A DNA stretch of 64,000 bases, from assembly GCF_024298825.1 (NCBI RefSeq), contig NZ_CP101153.1:1674001-1738000 (forward strand). The letters are read 5' to 3'. The notes beneath the pieces were generated by a model, which saw only the letters and a list, made by a program, of their open reading frames with translations, was not told the origin of the DNA and ran no database searches. Position numbers and translations under genes: made by a program. The DNA is from Haloglomus salinum (GTDB taxonomy: Archaea > Halobacteriota > Halobacteria > Halobacteriales > Haloarculaceae). The stretch's first letter is position 1. The number at the start of each line of letters is the position of its first letter. This document shows, piece by piece, positions 9,351 to 16,750 of the stretch.

Positions 9351-9685
9351 GCCTACAGGTGGTGAGGAGACCAGCAAGGAGCTTTCGACCCGTCGGCGGG
9401 TCGGGGTGGGACGCGACGAGCGAGCGGCCCCAAGAGGAGACGGGGCGGCGCTCTCGATACGCTCCGATCGGGGTCTGTGTGAAATCGATTTCAGATGAAA
9501 CTTATCCCGGAGCCCCCCCGTCACACGGATGGGAACTTCCCCCGGTTCCCGCTTCGGCCCTCCACCACCGCACACTCTCCACTCTCCCCACCGACACACT
9601 CCCCACTCCCCACCCTCTCCTCTCCCTCCACCACCGACACGCACGGTCCCCCAAGGTCATTACGCCGCCGCCGTAGCTACCCCAT
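9351..9685. other. 335-base divergent intergenic region with palindrome and pyrimidine tract
   Basis: No gene is seen here. The region holds a perfect 14-bp palindrome (9480-9493), an AT-rich stretch GATGAAACTTATCC just after it, and then about 140 bases of strongly pyrimidine-biased sequence (roughly 9510-9655) running into the palindrome at the next start codon. Confidence 0.7.
9480..9493. promoter_or_regulatory. Perfect 14-bp palindrome, candidate operator
   Basis: TGAAATCGATTTCA is its own reverse complement. It is AT-rich in GC-rich surroundings and lies 130 bases upstream of the transporter start on the minus strand, beside the only TATA-like stretch of the divergent region. Confidence 0.45.
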
Positions 9686-9691
9686 ATGGGG
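9680..9691. promoter_or_regulatory. Palindrome spanning the start codon of the downstream regulator
   Basis: CCCCATATGGGG is a perfect 12-bp palindrome within TACCCCATATGGGGGGTA (9678-9695). The ATG at 9686 lies inside it. If the gene is leaderless, a protein bound here would block transcription initiation, so autorepression is possible. Confidence 0.45.
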
Positions 9692-10588
9692 GGTAATCCG
9701 GTCGGCGCCGACGGTCCGAGTCTCGCCGCCGCCGACGAGGTGCTGAAGACCATCGCCAACGAGCACCGGCTGTTCATCCTCATGACGCTCGGTGACGCCT
9801 GTACGACGGGAGGATACGCCACGCTCCGGTTCACGGATATCTGGGAGGGGACCGAACTCGAGGACAGCGGGCGGCTGAACTACCACCTCCAGCAGCTCGT
9901 CGACACGGACTACGTCGCCAGCGTCGAGGACGGCTATCACCTGACCCTCCGGGGACTCAAGGCCTACCAGGCGGTGAAGGCGGGGTTCTACGCGAAGGAC
10001 CTCGAGATACCGCCCTTCGAACTGGAGCCGACCCACGATGTCTGCGGGGAACACCTCCACGCATCGTACCGCGACCAGCGCGTGAGCATCGAGTGTCGCT
10101 CGTGTGACGACCAGCTGCACCAGTACCCGCTGCCGCCGGGACCGTTCGACGAGACCGACGCCCCCGAGGTCGCGGCGGCGATGAACACCCGCTTCACGAT
10201 GGACCTCTGCTCGATGTCGCAGGGGTTCTGCCCGTACTGTTCGGGCCGGGTGGAACTGGATGTGGACCACGAACACCTCGACCGGCTCGATACCGAGGGG
10301 TGGAACGCCCCGGGGCTGCTGTTCTGGTGCACTCACTGTCACTGGTTCATCCTGAGCACGATAGAGCGGCCGCTGCTGTTCCAGCCCCCGGTGATGGCCT
10401 TCTTCGCCGAGCGGGGCGTGAACGTCTGGGAGACCCCCGGCTGGAGCGATGTCTTCGCGGCCGAGGACACCGTCCGCTCGACCGACCCGCTCGAGGTCGA
10501 ACTGACGTTCACCTGCGCGGACGACGCCATCGATGTCGTCGTCGACGGGTCACTGGACGTACTCCACACCGAGATGCGCCGCGGCTGA
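9686..10588 (+). CDS. ArsR-type winged-helix regulator with C-terminal zinc-ribbon domain
   Basis: The protein has 300 residues. Residues about 12-95 form a winged helix (DEVLKTIANEHRLFILMTLG, then LNYHLQQLVDTDYV and a wing ending in LTLRGLKAYQA), which binds DNA. The remainder carries paired cysteines that suggest zinc ribbons: ECRSCDDQ, FCPYCSGR and WCTHCHW. This architecture matches a common haloarchaeal family of ArsR-like proteins with a metal-binding or ligand-sensing C-terminus. The ATG at 9686 lies in a palindrome, which hints at autoregulation. The target genes and signal are unknown. Confidence 0.85.
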   Translation: MGGNPVGADGPSLAAADEVLKTIANEHRLFILMTLGDACTTGGYATLRFTDIWEGTELEDSGRLNYHLQQLVDTDYVASVEDGYHLTLRGLKAYQAVKAGFYAKDLEIPPFELEPTHDVCGEHLHASYRDQRVSIECRSCDDQLHQYPLPPGPFDETDAPEVAAAMNTRFTMDLCSMSQGFCPYCSGRVELDVDHEHLDRLDTEGWNAPGLLFWCTHCHWFILSTIERPLLFQPPVMAFFAERGVNVWETPGWSDVFAAEDTVRSTDPLEVELTFTCADDAIDVVVDGSLDVLHTEMRRG

Positions 10589-10729
10589 GCCACCTCCGCT
10601 GCGGGCGGCAGTGCGAGTGATTCGCCTCGTCGTGGGACGGCAGCGGCCGCCGGCCGGAGGTGGCCAGGGAGCGGTCGTGGATACGGGAGCGAGGGCCGAA
10701 CCGGCCCTCGAGGAGCGTGTGTGTCGCTC

Positions 10730-12277
10730 TCAGTCCGAGGTGGCCGTCTCGGGGCCGTCCTCGGGCGTGAACTGTGCGTCGCCGAACGAGCGCTGCCCGA
10801 CGCCGAGCACACCCCCGTCCCCGCAGGTGGGGCACTCGCGGCTGGGCTCGGTCGTGAGCGCGGTCATCTCGTGGGCCGTGTCCTCGTACCGGATGAAATC
10901 CGGCGGCGTCTTCACCCCGGTCACCACGTCCGTGGCGACCGAGACCGTCTTCGAGGCACAGAGCCCGTTGAGGTGGATGACCGCCGGCTCGGGCGATACC
11001 TGCTCGGTGTCGATGTAGCCGCGTTCGAGTTCGGCCTCGCGCTCGTCGGGCGAGAGCCGCTCGATGCGTGCGGCCTCCTGGTCGTGACGTCCCAGGCAGT
11101 CGAAGCACGCGGTGCTCCCGGGCGCCACCAGGTGGACGTACCCGGTCATCCCGACTACCTGCTCATCCGTCGTGTCGATGCGGACCCCGGCGTCGACGTA
11201 GTAGGTCAGGTGCTTGACGGCCCACTCGTTGCAGAACGAGCGGGCGGTCACGCGGTCGACGCAGCCGACGACGAGGTCGCAGTCGGCCAGCCGCTCCGGA
11301 ACCGCCTCGACCGGCTCGGCGATGGCCGTCACGTCGATGTCGCCCGGCGAGGACCGCCAGGCGTGCTCTCGGACGGCCTCGACCTTCGGCTTCCCGACGT
11401 GGTGGTCGTAGGCGCCGACCAGCCGCGGCAGGTTGCTCGGCTCGACCGTGTCAGGATCGACGAGGACGAGTTCGCCGACGCCGAGTCGCGCGAACTGCTC
11501 GGCGACCTGCGAGCCGATGCCCCCGACGCCGACGACACCGACCGTGGCGTCGCGGAGCCGGCGCTGGCCGTCGGTCCCGAGCGCGCGGACGTTCCGGTCG
11601 AAGCGCTCGCCGATACCGTCGTCGCCCCCCGGCGTGTCGGTGTCGGCAGTGGGTGCATCCCCGTTGCTCGCGGTCGCGGCACCATCCGCGGTCGCCCCGT
11701 CGCGCTCGCCGCCGTCCGTCGGGGCGAACCGGTCGACCGCCCCCGGGACCGGGTCGTCGAGCTTCCACTCGCCGACGACCTCGACCGGGAGCGCCGCGAA
11801 CCGCTCGCCCGCGTTCGCCACCGCCTCGATGCCGGACTGCCCGACGACCGCGAAGCCGAACGGGCGGTCCGGGAAGAGGCCGGTCAGCCACTCGCGGAAC
11901 CGCCCCATCGCCTCCACGTCGATGCTGCTGAAGCGCGGGTCGTCCGAGAACGGGTGGCTGTGGACCAGCATGGGCGCGAGCTGCCGGTCGTAGCAGTCCC
12001 CGACGTGGTCGCGCTCGACGGCCGGCTCGGGCCGGCACGCGGTCTTCGACTGCCGGGCCAGCCGCTCGTCCGGCACCGGGACCACCTCGCCGGCGAGCAG
12101 GTCCGGGGCGTCCGCCGACCCCCCGGCGTCGGCTGGGGCGTCGGGCTCCCCATGCCCCGATGCCGGGCCGGTCCCGGCATCGACGAACGCGAACCGCTCC
12201 TGTTCGTCGTCCCGGAGGAGCGCCTCGCGCAGCTCGCGGACGACCCGTGCCGGGACGCGCAGACGGCGGTCGCTCAC
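10730..12277 (-). CDS. JAB (JAMM) protease-E1 (ThiF-like) fusion of a ubiquitin-like system
   Basis: The protein has 515 residues. Residues 1-175 form a JAB/Mov34 metalloprotease domain with HSHP at 106-109 followed by S-S-I-D (117-120), the zinc-binding and catalytic set of deubiquitinase-like enzymes. An Ala/Asp/Thr linker (about 185-222) leads to an E1/ThiF adenylation domain with GxGxxG at 250-255 (VGVGGIGSQVAE), VDPDTVEPSNLPR and a conserved CVDRVTAR. CxxC pairs at 391/394 and 482/485 probably bind zinc; C440 in LNGLCASK is a candidate thioester cysteine. The GTG start at 12277 overlaps the stop of the E2 gene. Expected roles are trimming the modifier, then activating its glycine end with ATP. 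Confidence 0.88.
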   Translation of the reverse strand: MSDRRLRVPARVVRELREALLRDDEQERFAFVDAGTGPASGHGEPDAPADAGGSADAPDLLAGEVVPVPDERLARQSKTACRPEPAVERDHVGDCYDRQLAPMLVHSHPFSDDPRFSSIDVEAMGRFREWLTGLFPDRPFGFAVVGQSGIEAVANAGERFAALPVEVVGEWKLDDPVPGAVDRFAPTDGGERDGATADGAATASNGDAPTADTDTPGGDDGIGERFDRNVRALGTDGQRRLRDATVGVVGVGGIGSQVAEQFARLGVGELVLVDPDTVEPSNLPRLVGAYDHHVGKPKVEAVREHAWRSSPGDIDVTAIAEPVEAVPERLADCDLVVGCVDRVTARSFCNEWAVKHLTYYVDAGVRIDTTDEQVVGMTGYVHLVAPGSTACFDCLGRHDQEAARIERLSPDEREAELERGYIDTEQVSPEPAVIHLNGLCASKTVSVATDVVTGVKTPPDFIRYEDTAHEMTALTTEPSRECPTCGDGGVLGVGQRSFGDAQFTPEDGPETATSD

Positions 12278-12675
12278 GCCGACCCCTCCGCGAACGGGTT
12301 GTCGCTGTACGGGTCCGCCAGCGACGCCCGCATCATCGTCGTGAGCTTCACCAGCGTATCCGACGCCGGGTCCCAGTTCGCGTTGTGGTCCTCGATACAC
12401 CACTTGCTCCAGTCGGAGTCGCCGTACGGCGAGATGCCCGTGAGCAGGTGGGTCGGCGACCCTCCCTCGTAGGACATCTCCTTCGGGACGTACACGGTGG
12501 GCATGTCCCGGGGGTACGTGTCGGGGAGCTCGTACCGGAGCTTTCCGAACTGCGGGTCCCAGCCCGGCGGGAAGTCGAACCGCTCGAGCACCACCCGCCG
12601 GTCGGCCTCGCTGTACTCGACCGGGTACCGCTCGCCGAGCTTCCGGGCCTCCTCGTAGGCGCGGCCGCGCTTCAT
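12274..12675 (-). CDS. E2-like (UBC-fold) conjugating protein of the ubiquitin-like operon
   Basis: The protein has 133 residues. It shows the order of prokaryotic E2-like proteins: an N-terminal helix with Arg/Glu, a strand-rich core with ELPDTYPRDMPTVYVP, then THLLTGISPYGDSDWSKWC and a closing NANWDPASDTLVKLTTMM helix. Cys93 is the only cysteine and sits where E2 proteins carry their thioester cysteine, next to His76 and His97. Its ATG (12675) overlaps the stop of the modifier gene as TGATG, and its stop overlaps the JAB-E1 start as GTGA, so the three proteins are translationally coupled. The assignment rests on motif order and operon context rather than strong identity. Confidence 0.8.
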   Translation of the reverse strand: MKRGRAYEEARKLGERYPVEYSEADRRVVLERFDFPPGWDPQFGKLRYELPDTYPRDMPTVYVPKEMSYEGGSPTHLLTGISPYGDSDWSKWCIEDHNANWDPASDTLVKLTTMMRASLADPYSDNPFAEGSA

Positions 12676-13001
12676 CAGACGCCCCCGACCGGCCGTCCGA
12701 CCCGATTCCCGTCGGGTCGGCCATCCCATCCCCCGACCTCCCGACCCCCACGGTCGTGACCGCCTTGGTCCCTACCGGGTCGTCCGAAGACCTGTCCCTC
12801 CCCGGGCTGGAAGCTGACGTTCGTTCCCTCCGGGACGGCGTCGGCCACGACATCGCGGTCGCCGAGCACCTTCACCTCGCCGTTCTCCTCGTAGGTCGCC
12901 AGTTCGTCGTCGTCCCGGTCCAGCCGCTCCTTGAGGTCCTGAACCGTCGTGCCGTCCTCGACCGGCACCTCACGGCCCTCGACCTGGATGAGTTCGCCCA
13001 T
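12675..13001 (-). CDS. Ubiquitin-like beta-grasp modifier ending in Gly-Gly-Val
   Basis: The protein has 108 residues. Residues 1-72 read as a beta-grasp fold: strand (LIQVEGREVPVED), GTTVQDLKERL helix, strand (EVKVLGDRDVV), then NVSFQPGEG. Residues 73-108 are a flexible Gly/Arg/Asp tail that ends GRPVGGV. A single residue after the di-glycine is what a JAB protease would remove to expose the conjugating end, and a JAB domain is encoded two genes downstream. It is the first gene of the operon; the ATG at 13001 follows an AT-rich promoter (about 13030-13085). The family differs from the SAMP modifiers of haloarchaea, which normally already end in Gly-Gly. Confidence 0.82.
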   Translation of the reverse strand: MGELIQVEGREVPVEDGTTVQDLKERLDRDDDELATYEENGEVKVLGDRDVVADAVPEGTNVSFQPGEGQVFGRPGRDQGGHDRGGREVGGWDGRPDGNRVGRPVGGV

Positions 13002-13191
13002 GGTTGACACCACACCGGGCGCACGGATGCCGCCATTATAGTAGTTACTGCTAGTCGAGTTGATATAGTTACTAGAGTTGTTAGAGTCGATTACGCCGAT
13101 TGGCCAGCCGCGACAATCGAGTCGATACAGCCAGTGCACCGGATACACCCACTACGTTCAAGAGTCAGGGGCGGGAAGTCCGGGGTAACCG

Positions 13192-14328
13192 ATGGTCGAC
13201 GACATCGTCTCGGAGATCAAGGGGGAGTTCGAGAGCGGGGGGAGCTGGCCGTACGAGGTGGACGGCCACCGCTTCCGGACGAACCCGTTCGCCGAGAAGT
13301 GGCCCGACCCGAGCCTGTTCGCCGGCTACGAGGACGAACTCCGGCGGCTCCGAGAGAACATCCAGCGCAACGTCAACACGTTCATCACGGGCCCGTTCGG
13401 CACGGGCAAGACCATCCTGACGAAGACGATGTACGAGGTGCTGACGGAGGTCGAGGAGTACGAGCCCGTCTTCGTCGCGGTCCAGAAGGGCCGGTTCAGC
13501 AAGACGATGGCCAAGCGCATCCTCGACGAGCTGGGCGAGCCGGTCGACTCCACGGCCACCAGCACGGAGCTGTACGACGACGTGGCCGATGCGCTGGAAC
13601 GGCGCTACGAGGACGGCATCCGGACGGTCGTCTTCTACGACGAGGTCATCAACGGGAGCGAGGGCACCCTGCGGCAGATCCTCCACCTCCAGCGCGACGT
13701 GGAGAACTGGGAGCCGGTGCTCGTCTTCAACGGCACCGCCCACATGCTCGACCAGATCCACGGCCGTATCGAGCCGCTGTCGGACCGCATCGGCGACGAG
13801 ATCACGCTCTCGGGCCTCGACATCGACGGCGTGGTCGAACTCGTCAACAAGCGCCTGCGCTACTACTGCCGCGAGAGCGAGTGGGGCGACGGCGACGGCT
13901 GCAGCCACGACGAGGGCGACCTCGCGCCGTTCACCCGCGAGGCCATCGAACTCGTCCACCAGGACATCACGCCGTACCCGCGCCACATCCGCCGCGAGTG
14001 CAACGAGGTCATCGAGGCCGGTGCCCGGGCCGAACGGGAGGTCCTCGACTTCGAGTTCGTCCGGGCGACACTCGCCGAGGAGACCTCGCGGAAACTGGAG
14101 CAGCTCTCGGGCCACGCCGCCGACGTGGTCGCGGTCCTCGACGAGCAGGGCCCCAGCACGGCCAACGGCATCACCGAGGCGCTCGAGGCCAGCTCCTACC
14201 ACATCCAGGAGGCACTGACCGAACTGGAGAAGGAGGGCCTCATCCGCGCCACCGAGGGGGACCGCGGCATCGAGTACAAACTGACCGAACAGACCAGCCG
14301 TGAACTGTCGAACCTGACACAGAGCTAA
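13192..14328 (+). CDS. AAA ATPase, Cdc6/ORC-like, with C-terminal winged helix
   Basis: The protein has 378 residues. Walker A (GPFGTGKT, near residue 67) and Walker B (TVVFYDEV, near 145) are intact, with sensor-like FNGTAHML and an arginine-rich lid region (YPRHIRREC). The last 70 residues form a winged helix (LDEQGPSTANGITEALE, then LTELEKEGLIRA). The shape resembles archaeal Orc1/Cdc6-family ATPases, but it is shorter and lacks a convincing initiator-specific motif, so a role as replication initiator is unproven. It diverges from the ubiquitin-like operon across 190 bases and is followed one base later by a second winged-helix gene. Confidence 0.82.
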   Translation: MVDDIVSEIKGEFESGGSWPYEVDGHRFRTNPFAEKWPDPSLFAGYEDELRRLRENIQRNVNTFITGPFGTGKTILTKTMYEVLTEVEEYEPVFVAVQKGRFSKTMAKRILDELGEPVDSTATSTELYDDVADALERRYEDGIRTVVFYDEVINGSEGTLRQILHLQRDVENWEPVLVFNGTAHMLDQIHGRIEPLSDRIGDEITLSGLDIDGVVELVNKRLRYYCRESEWGDGDGCSHDEGDLAPFTREAIELVHQDITPYPRHIRRECNEVIEAGARAEREVLDFEFVRATLAEETSRKLEQLSGHAADVVAVLDEQGPSTANGITEALEASSYHIQEALTELEKEGLIRATEGDRGIEYKLTEQTSRELSNLTQS

Positions 14329-14329
14329 C

Positions 14330-14770
14330 ATGTCCGTCCCCTCCGAGACAGAACTCCGCCGGTTCTTCGACGACGAGACGGTCGCCCGCGAGGCCCACCG
14401 GGCTGCCGTCGCCACCTCGTGGCTGAGCCTCCGGTTGCTCGATTACCTCTACCGGGAGGGCGCCGCCTCGACCGGGGAGCTGGCCCGACACTGCAACCTC
14501 GACATGCGCGAGGTCCGCGACCGGCTGGAGGAACTCGCCACGGCCGGCATCGTGGCCGACCGCGACGGCGAGTGGGAGCCGACGGCCGACGAACTCACCG
14601 TCACCGTCGGCCGCGACGAGGGCGTGACCGTCGCGCTCGCCGTCGGCGAGCCCGAACCGGAGGAGCCCGAATCGGCGGAGTCCGAGGAAGCGGTGGACGA
14701 GGACGGCGACGGCGAGACGGGCCTGCTCGCCGGGACGGTCCGGCGACTGGGTCGGCTGCTGTCGCCGTAG
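14330..14770 (+). CDS. Small winged-helix protein with acidic tail
   Basis: The protein has 146 residues. An N-terminal helical segment (SETELRRFFDDETVAREAHRA) is followed by a winged helix (SLRLLDYLYREGAASTGELARH, DMREVRDRLEELATAGIV) and then a Glu/Asp-rich tail ending in a basic amphipathic helix. The ATG is separated from the AAA gene stop by a single base, so the two are almost certainly cotranscribed and may act together on DNA. No enzymatic motif is visible. Confidence 0.78.
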   Translation: MSVPSETELRRFFDDETVAREAHRAAVATSWLSLRLLDYLYREGAASTGELARHCNLDMREVRDRLEELATAGIVADRDGEWEPTADELTVTVGRDEGVTVALAVGEPEPEEPESAESEEAVDEDGDGETGLLAGTVRRLGRLLSP

Positions 14771-14805
14771 GAGGAGTCGGGCGTCACGGTTCGGCCTGCG
14801 TCCGT

Positions 14806-15717
14806 CTAGACCTCTGTGGACGGTTCGGACAGATGACGGACCAGCGCCTCGGTTACCTCGGGAGCTTCGTGGTGTACCCAGTGTGAAGCGTCAGGGAACA
14901 TCCGCAGGCGGCCGTTCTCACAGTAGTCGATACTCCGTTCGGCCATCGAAGGGAGGAGTGCGATGTCCGCTTCGCCCCAGCAGAGCAGCGTCGGCTGGGG
15001 AACGGTGGTTCGTGATGGACGCTCCGACCGACGGAACCCACGATACCAGTTTATGCGGGGTTCGACGCCCGTGTGCTGCCAGGCAGCCCTGTAGCGGGCA
15101 ATCGTCTCGTCGTCGAACGTGCCGGGGTTCGACGTTATCTCGAGGGAGTCGACCATGTTCTTCATCCCGTTCCGGTGCAGTAGCCATTCGGGGAGCCTCG
15201 GCAGTTGATAGAACCAGACGTACCAGCTCCGGATGATCTGCTGGAGACTCGACCGCAATGTCTCCCGATACACCGTCGGATGTGGGACGTTGAAGATTCC
15301 GAGCCGGTCGACCATCGACGGGTGGCGGAGGGCGAGGGTCCAGGCGACGAAGCCGCCGAAGTCGTGCCCGACGACGTGGGCCGATTCCCGCCCCTCGCTC
15401 CGAATCAATTCGGAGATGTCTGCGACGAGTCGTGAGAGCCGATACGCATCGATGCCGTCGGGGGCGTCGCTCAGATTACAGCCGCGCTGGTCCGGGACGA
15501 CCACACGGAAGCCGGCGTCGACGAGCGGTCCGATCTGGTCGCGCCACCCGTACCAGAAATCGGGATGTCCATGCAGCAGGACGACCAGCGGTGCGTCGGC
15601 ATCGCCTGCGGCCGCGACATGCAACCGGATGTCGTTGATGTCACGATAGGTGGATGCTACATCGTGACCGGCTAGTAACGACGAATCGGTGTCGGTGAGG
15701 GGTTCTGTGACTGACAT
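14806..15717 (-). CDS. Alpha/beta hydrolase, epoxide-hydrolase-like
   Basis: The protein has 303 residues. It carries the oxyanion-hole motif HGHPDFWYGW, the strand VVVPDQRGCNLSD, the nucleophile elbow GHDFGGFVAW (Asp nucleophile, as in epoxide hydrolases and haloalkane dehalogenases), an acid in WGEADIAL and the final histidine in DASHWVHHEAP. The Asp nucleophile favours epoxide hydrolase or dehalogenase chemistry over an esterase; the substrate is not readable. The start is the ATG at 15717 (MSVTEPLTD). It sits downstream of, and on the same strand as, the Bat-type regulator at 15887. Confidence 0.85.
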   Translation of the reverse strand: MSVTEPLTDTDSSLLAGHDVASTYRDINDIRLHVAAAGDADAPLVVLLHGHPDFWYGWRDQIGPLVDAGFRVVVPDQRGCNLSDAPDGIDAYRLSRLVADISELIRSEGRESAHVVGHDFGGFVAWTLALRHPSMVDRLGIFNVPHPTVYRETLRSSLQQIIRSWYVWFYQLPRLPEWLLHRNGMKNMVDSLEITSNPGTFDDETIARYRAAWQHTGVEPRINWYRGFRRSERPSRTTVPQPTLLCWGEADIALLPSMAERSIDYCENGRLRMFPDASHWVHHEAPEVTEALVRHLSEPSTEV

Positions 15718-15886
15718 CGGTATTCGATTGAACGGACTGCCGGATTCGATATCTGTACGACGTACATGGGTTCGTGACCTGCTGTAGGCGAGAAGACGCT
15801 GCGTAGCCGAATACGAGCACTGCCACACCAGTGTGGTCGCTTATCCCATCCGGCCGGTCCACGAGCGAGGGACGTCCCAGCCCGGT

Positions 15887-16543
15887 TCAATGGACGATCT
15901 CGCCGAACACGCGCTCTTCGACCTTCCGAAGGTGCTCTCCGACCGTTCCGGGCGTAATCCCGACGACGTCGCTGATGTCCTCGAGCGATGCTTGCCGAGG
16001 TTCACTGTAGTACCCCAGGTCGACTGCTGTCTCGAGTATCTCTTCCTGCCGGGAGGTGATCATCCTGCTGAACGATAATCCGTCGGCCTCGTAATCGCCC
16101 GTTTCGAGGATATCCACCGACATATGTTCCATTCCTTCGACATATTCGTATATACTCCGGAATATCTCGTCGGTTCCCAGATACGTTACCTTGAGATGAT
16201 CCTCGGAGGTGAAGCGTATCGGTGTATCGATCACCAGCAGTGACTCCCGCTGCAGTTCTAGCGCGCGACGGACCGTTTCCGTCGGCTCGAACTGGCTCAC
16301 CGCCATCCAGCGGTCCGCTCCGGCGGTGAGGTAACTGATCACGTGTGGGGACTCCTCCATGATCTCCCGGTACCGTTCCTGGCTACCGCTTGCCTCGGCG
16401 AACAGCAGCACGGTGTCGTCGGCGAGAAGTTCGACGTAGTGAATGGCTCTCCGCTGGATGGACGGGTCATCCGTCAACGCCCCACCGAGCGGATGGAATG
16501 CACCGTCGCCGTCTGGTCTGACCAGCACCGTCAGATACCGCAT
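15887..16543 (-). CDS. Bat/HTH_10-family transcriptional regulator
   Basis: The protein has 218 residues. An N-terminal sensor-like domain of about 150 residues is followed by the bacterio-opsin-activator type helix-turn-helix (LSFSRMITSRQEEILETAVD, PRQASLEDISDVVGITPGTV, EHLRKVEERVFGEI). Such proteins activate nearby promoters in haloarchaea. It diverges from the complex I CD gene at 16751 and may control it or the hydrolase downstream of it. No cysteine-based redox motif is visible. Confidence 0.85.
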   Translation of the reverse strand: MRYLTVLVRPDGDGAFHPLGGALTDDPSIQRRAIHYVELLADDTVLLFAEASGSQERYREIMEESPHVISYLTAGADRWMAVSQFEPTETVRRALELQRESLLVIDTPIRFTSEDHLKVTYLGTDEIFRSIYEYVEGMEHMSVDILETGDYEADGLSFSRMITSRQEEILETAVDLGYYSEPRQASLEDISDVVGITPGTVGEHLRKVEERVFGEIVH

Positions 16544-16680
16544 ACATCCACTTGGAGTACGTGTCGTTAAACTCCCACGGACGGTGTCTCAGCGCCCAGC
16601 TACCAGGCGAGACCCCCGGGAGACGCGGCGAGGTGAGCCACTCGTGGTGGGATACCTCGCTGTGGGGACTCCGGGATGGG

Positions 16681-16690
16681 CTATATATAT
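16681..16690 (+). promoter_or_regulatory. TATA element upstream of the complex I CD gene
   Basis: CTATATATAT stands out in a GC-rich context 61-70 bases upstream of the ATG at 16751. Transcription would start near 16710, so the longer in-frame extension that begins before this element cannot be the protein start. Confidence 0.6.
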
Positions 16691-16750
16691 TCCACCACTG
16701 GTGAGGCAGAGCGGCTACCCGACTATGTCGAGACCTGGCTTCTGTGGACG

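Noticed and set aside
10721..12472. 583-codon plus-strand frame over the JAB-E1 gene
   Set aside because: The opposite strand carries intact catalytic motifs of JAB and E1 domains; this frame carries none.
16676..16750. Upstream extension of the complex I CD protein
   Set aside because: It overlaps the TATA element at 16681-16690, so it should not be in the transcript.
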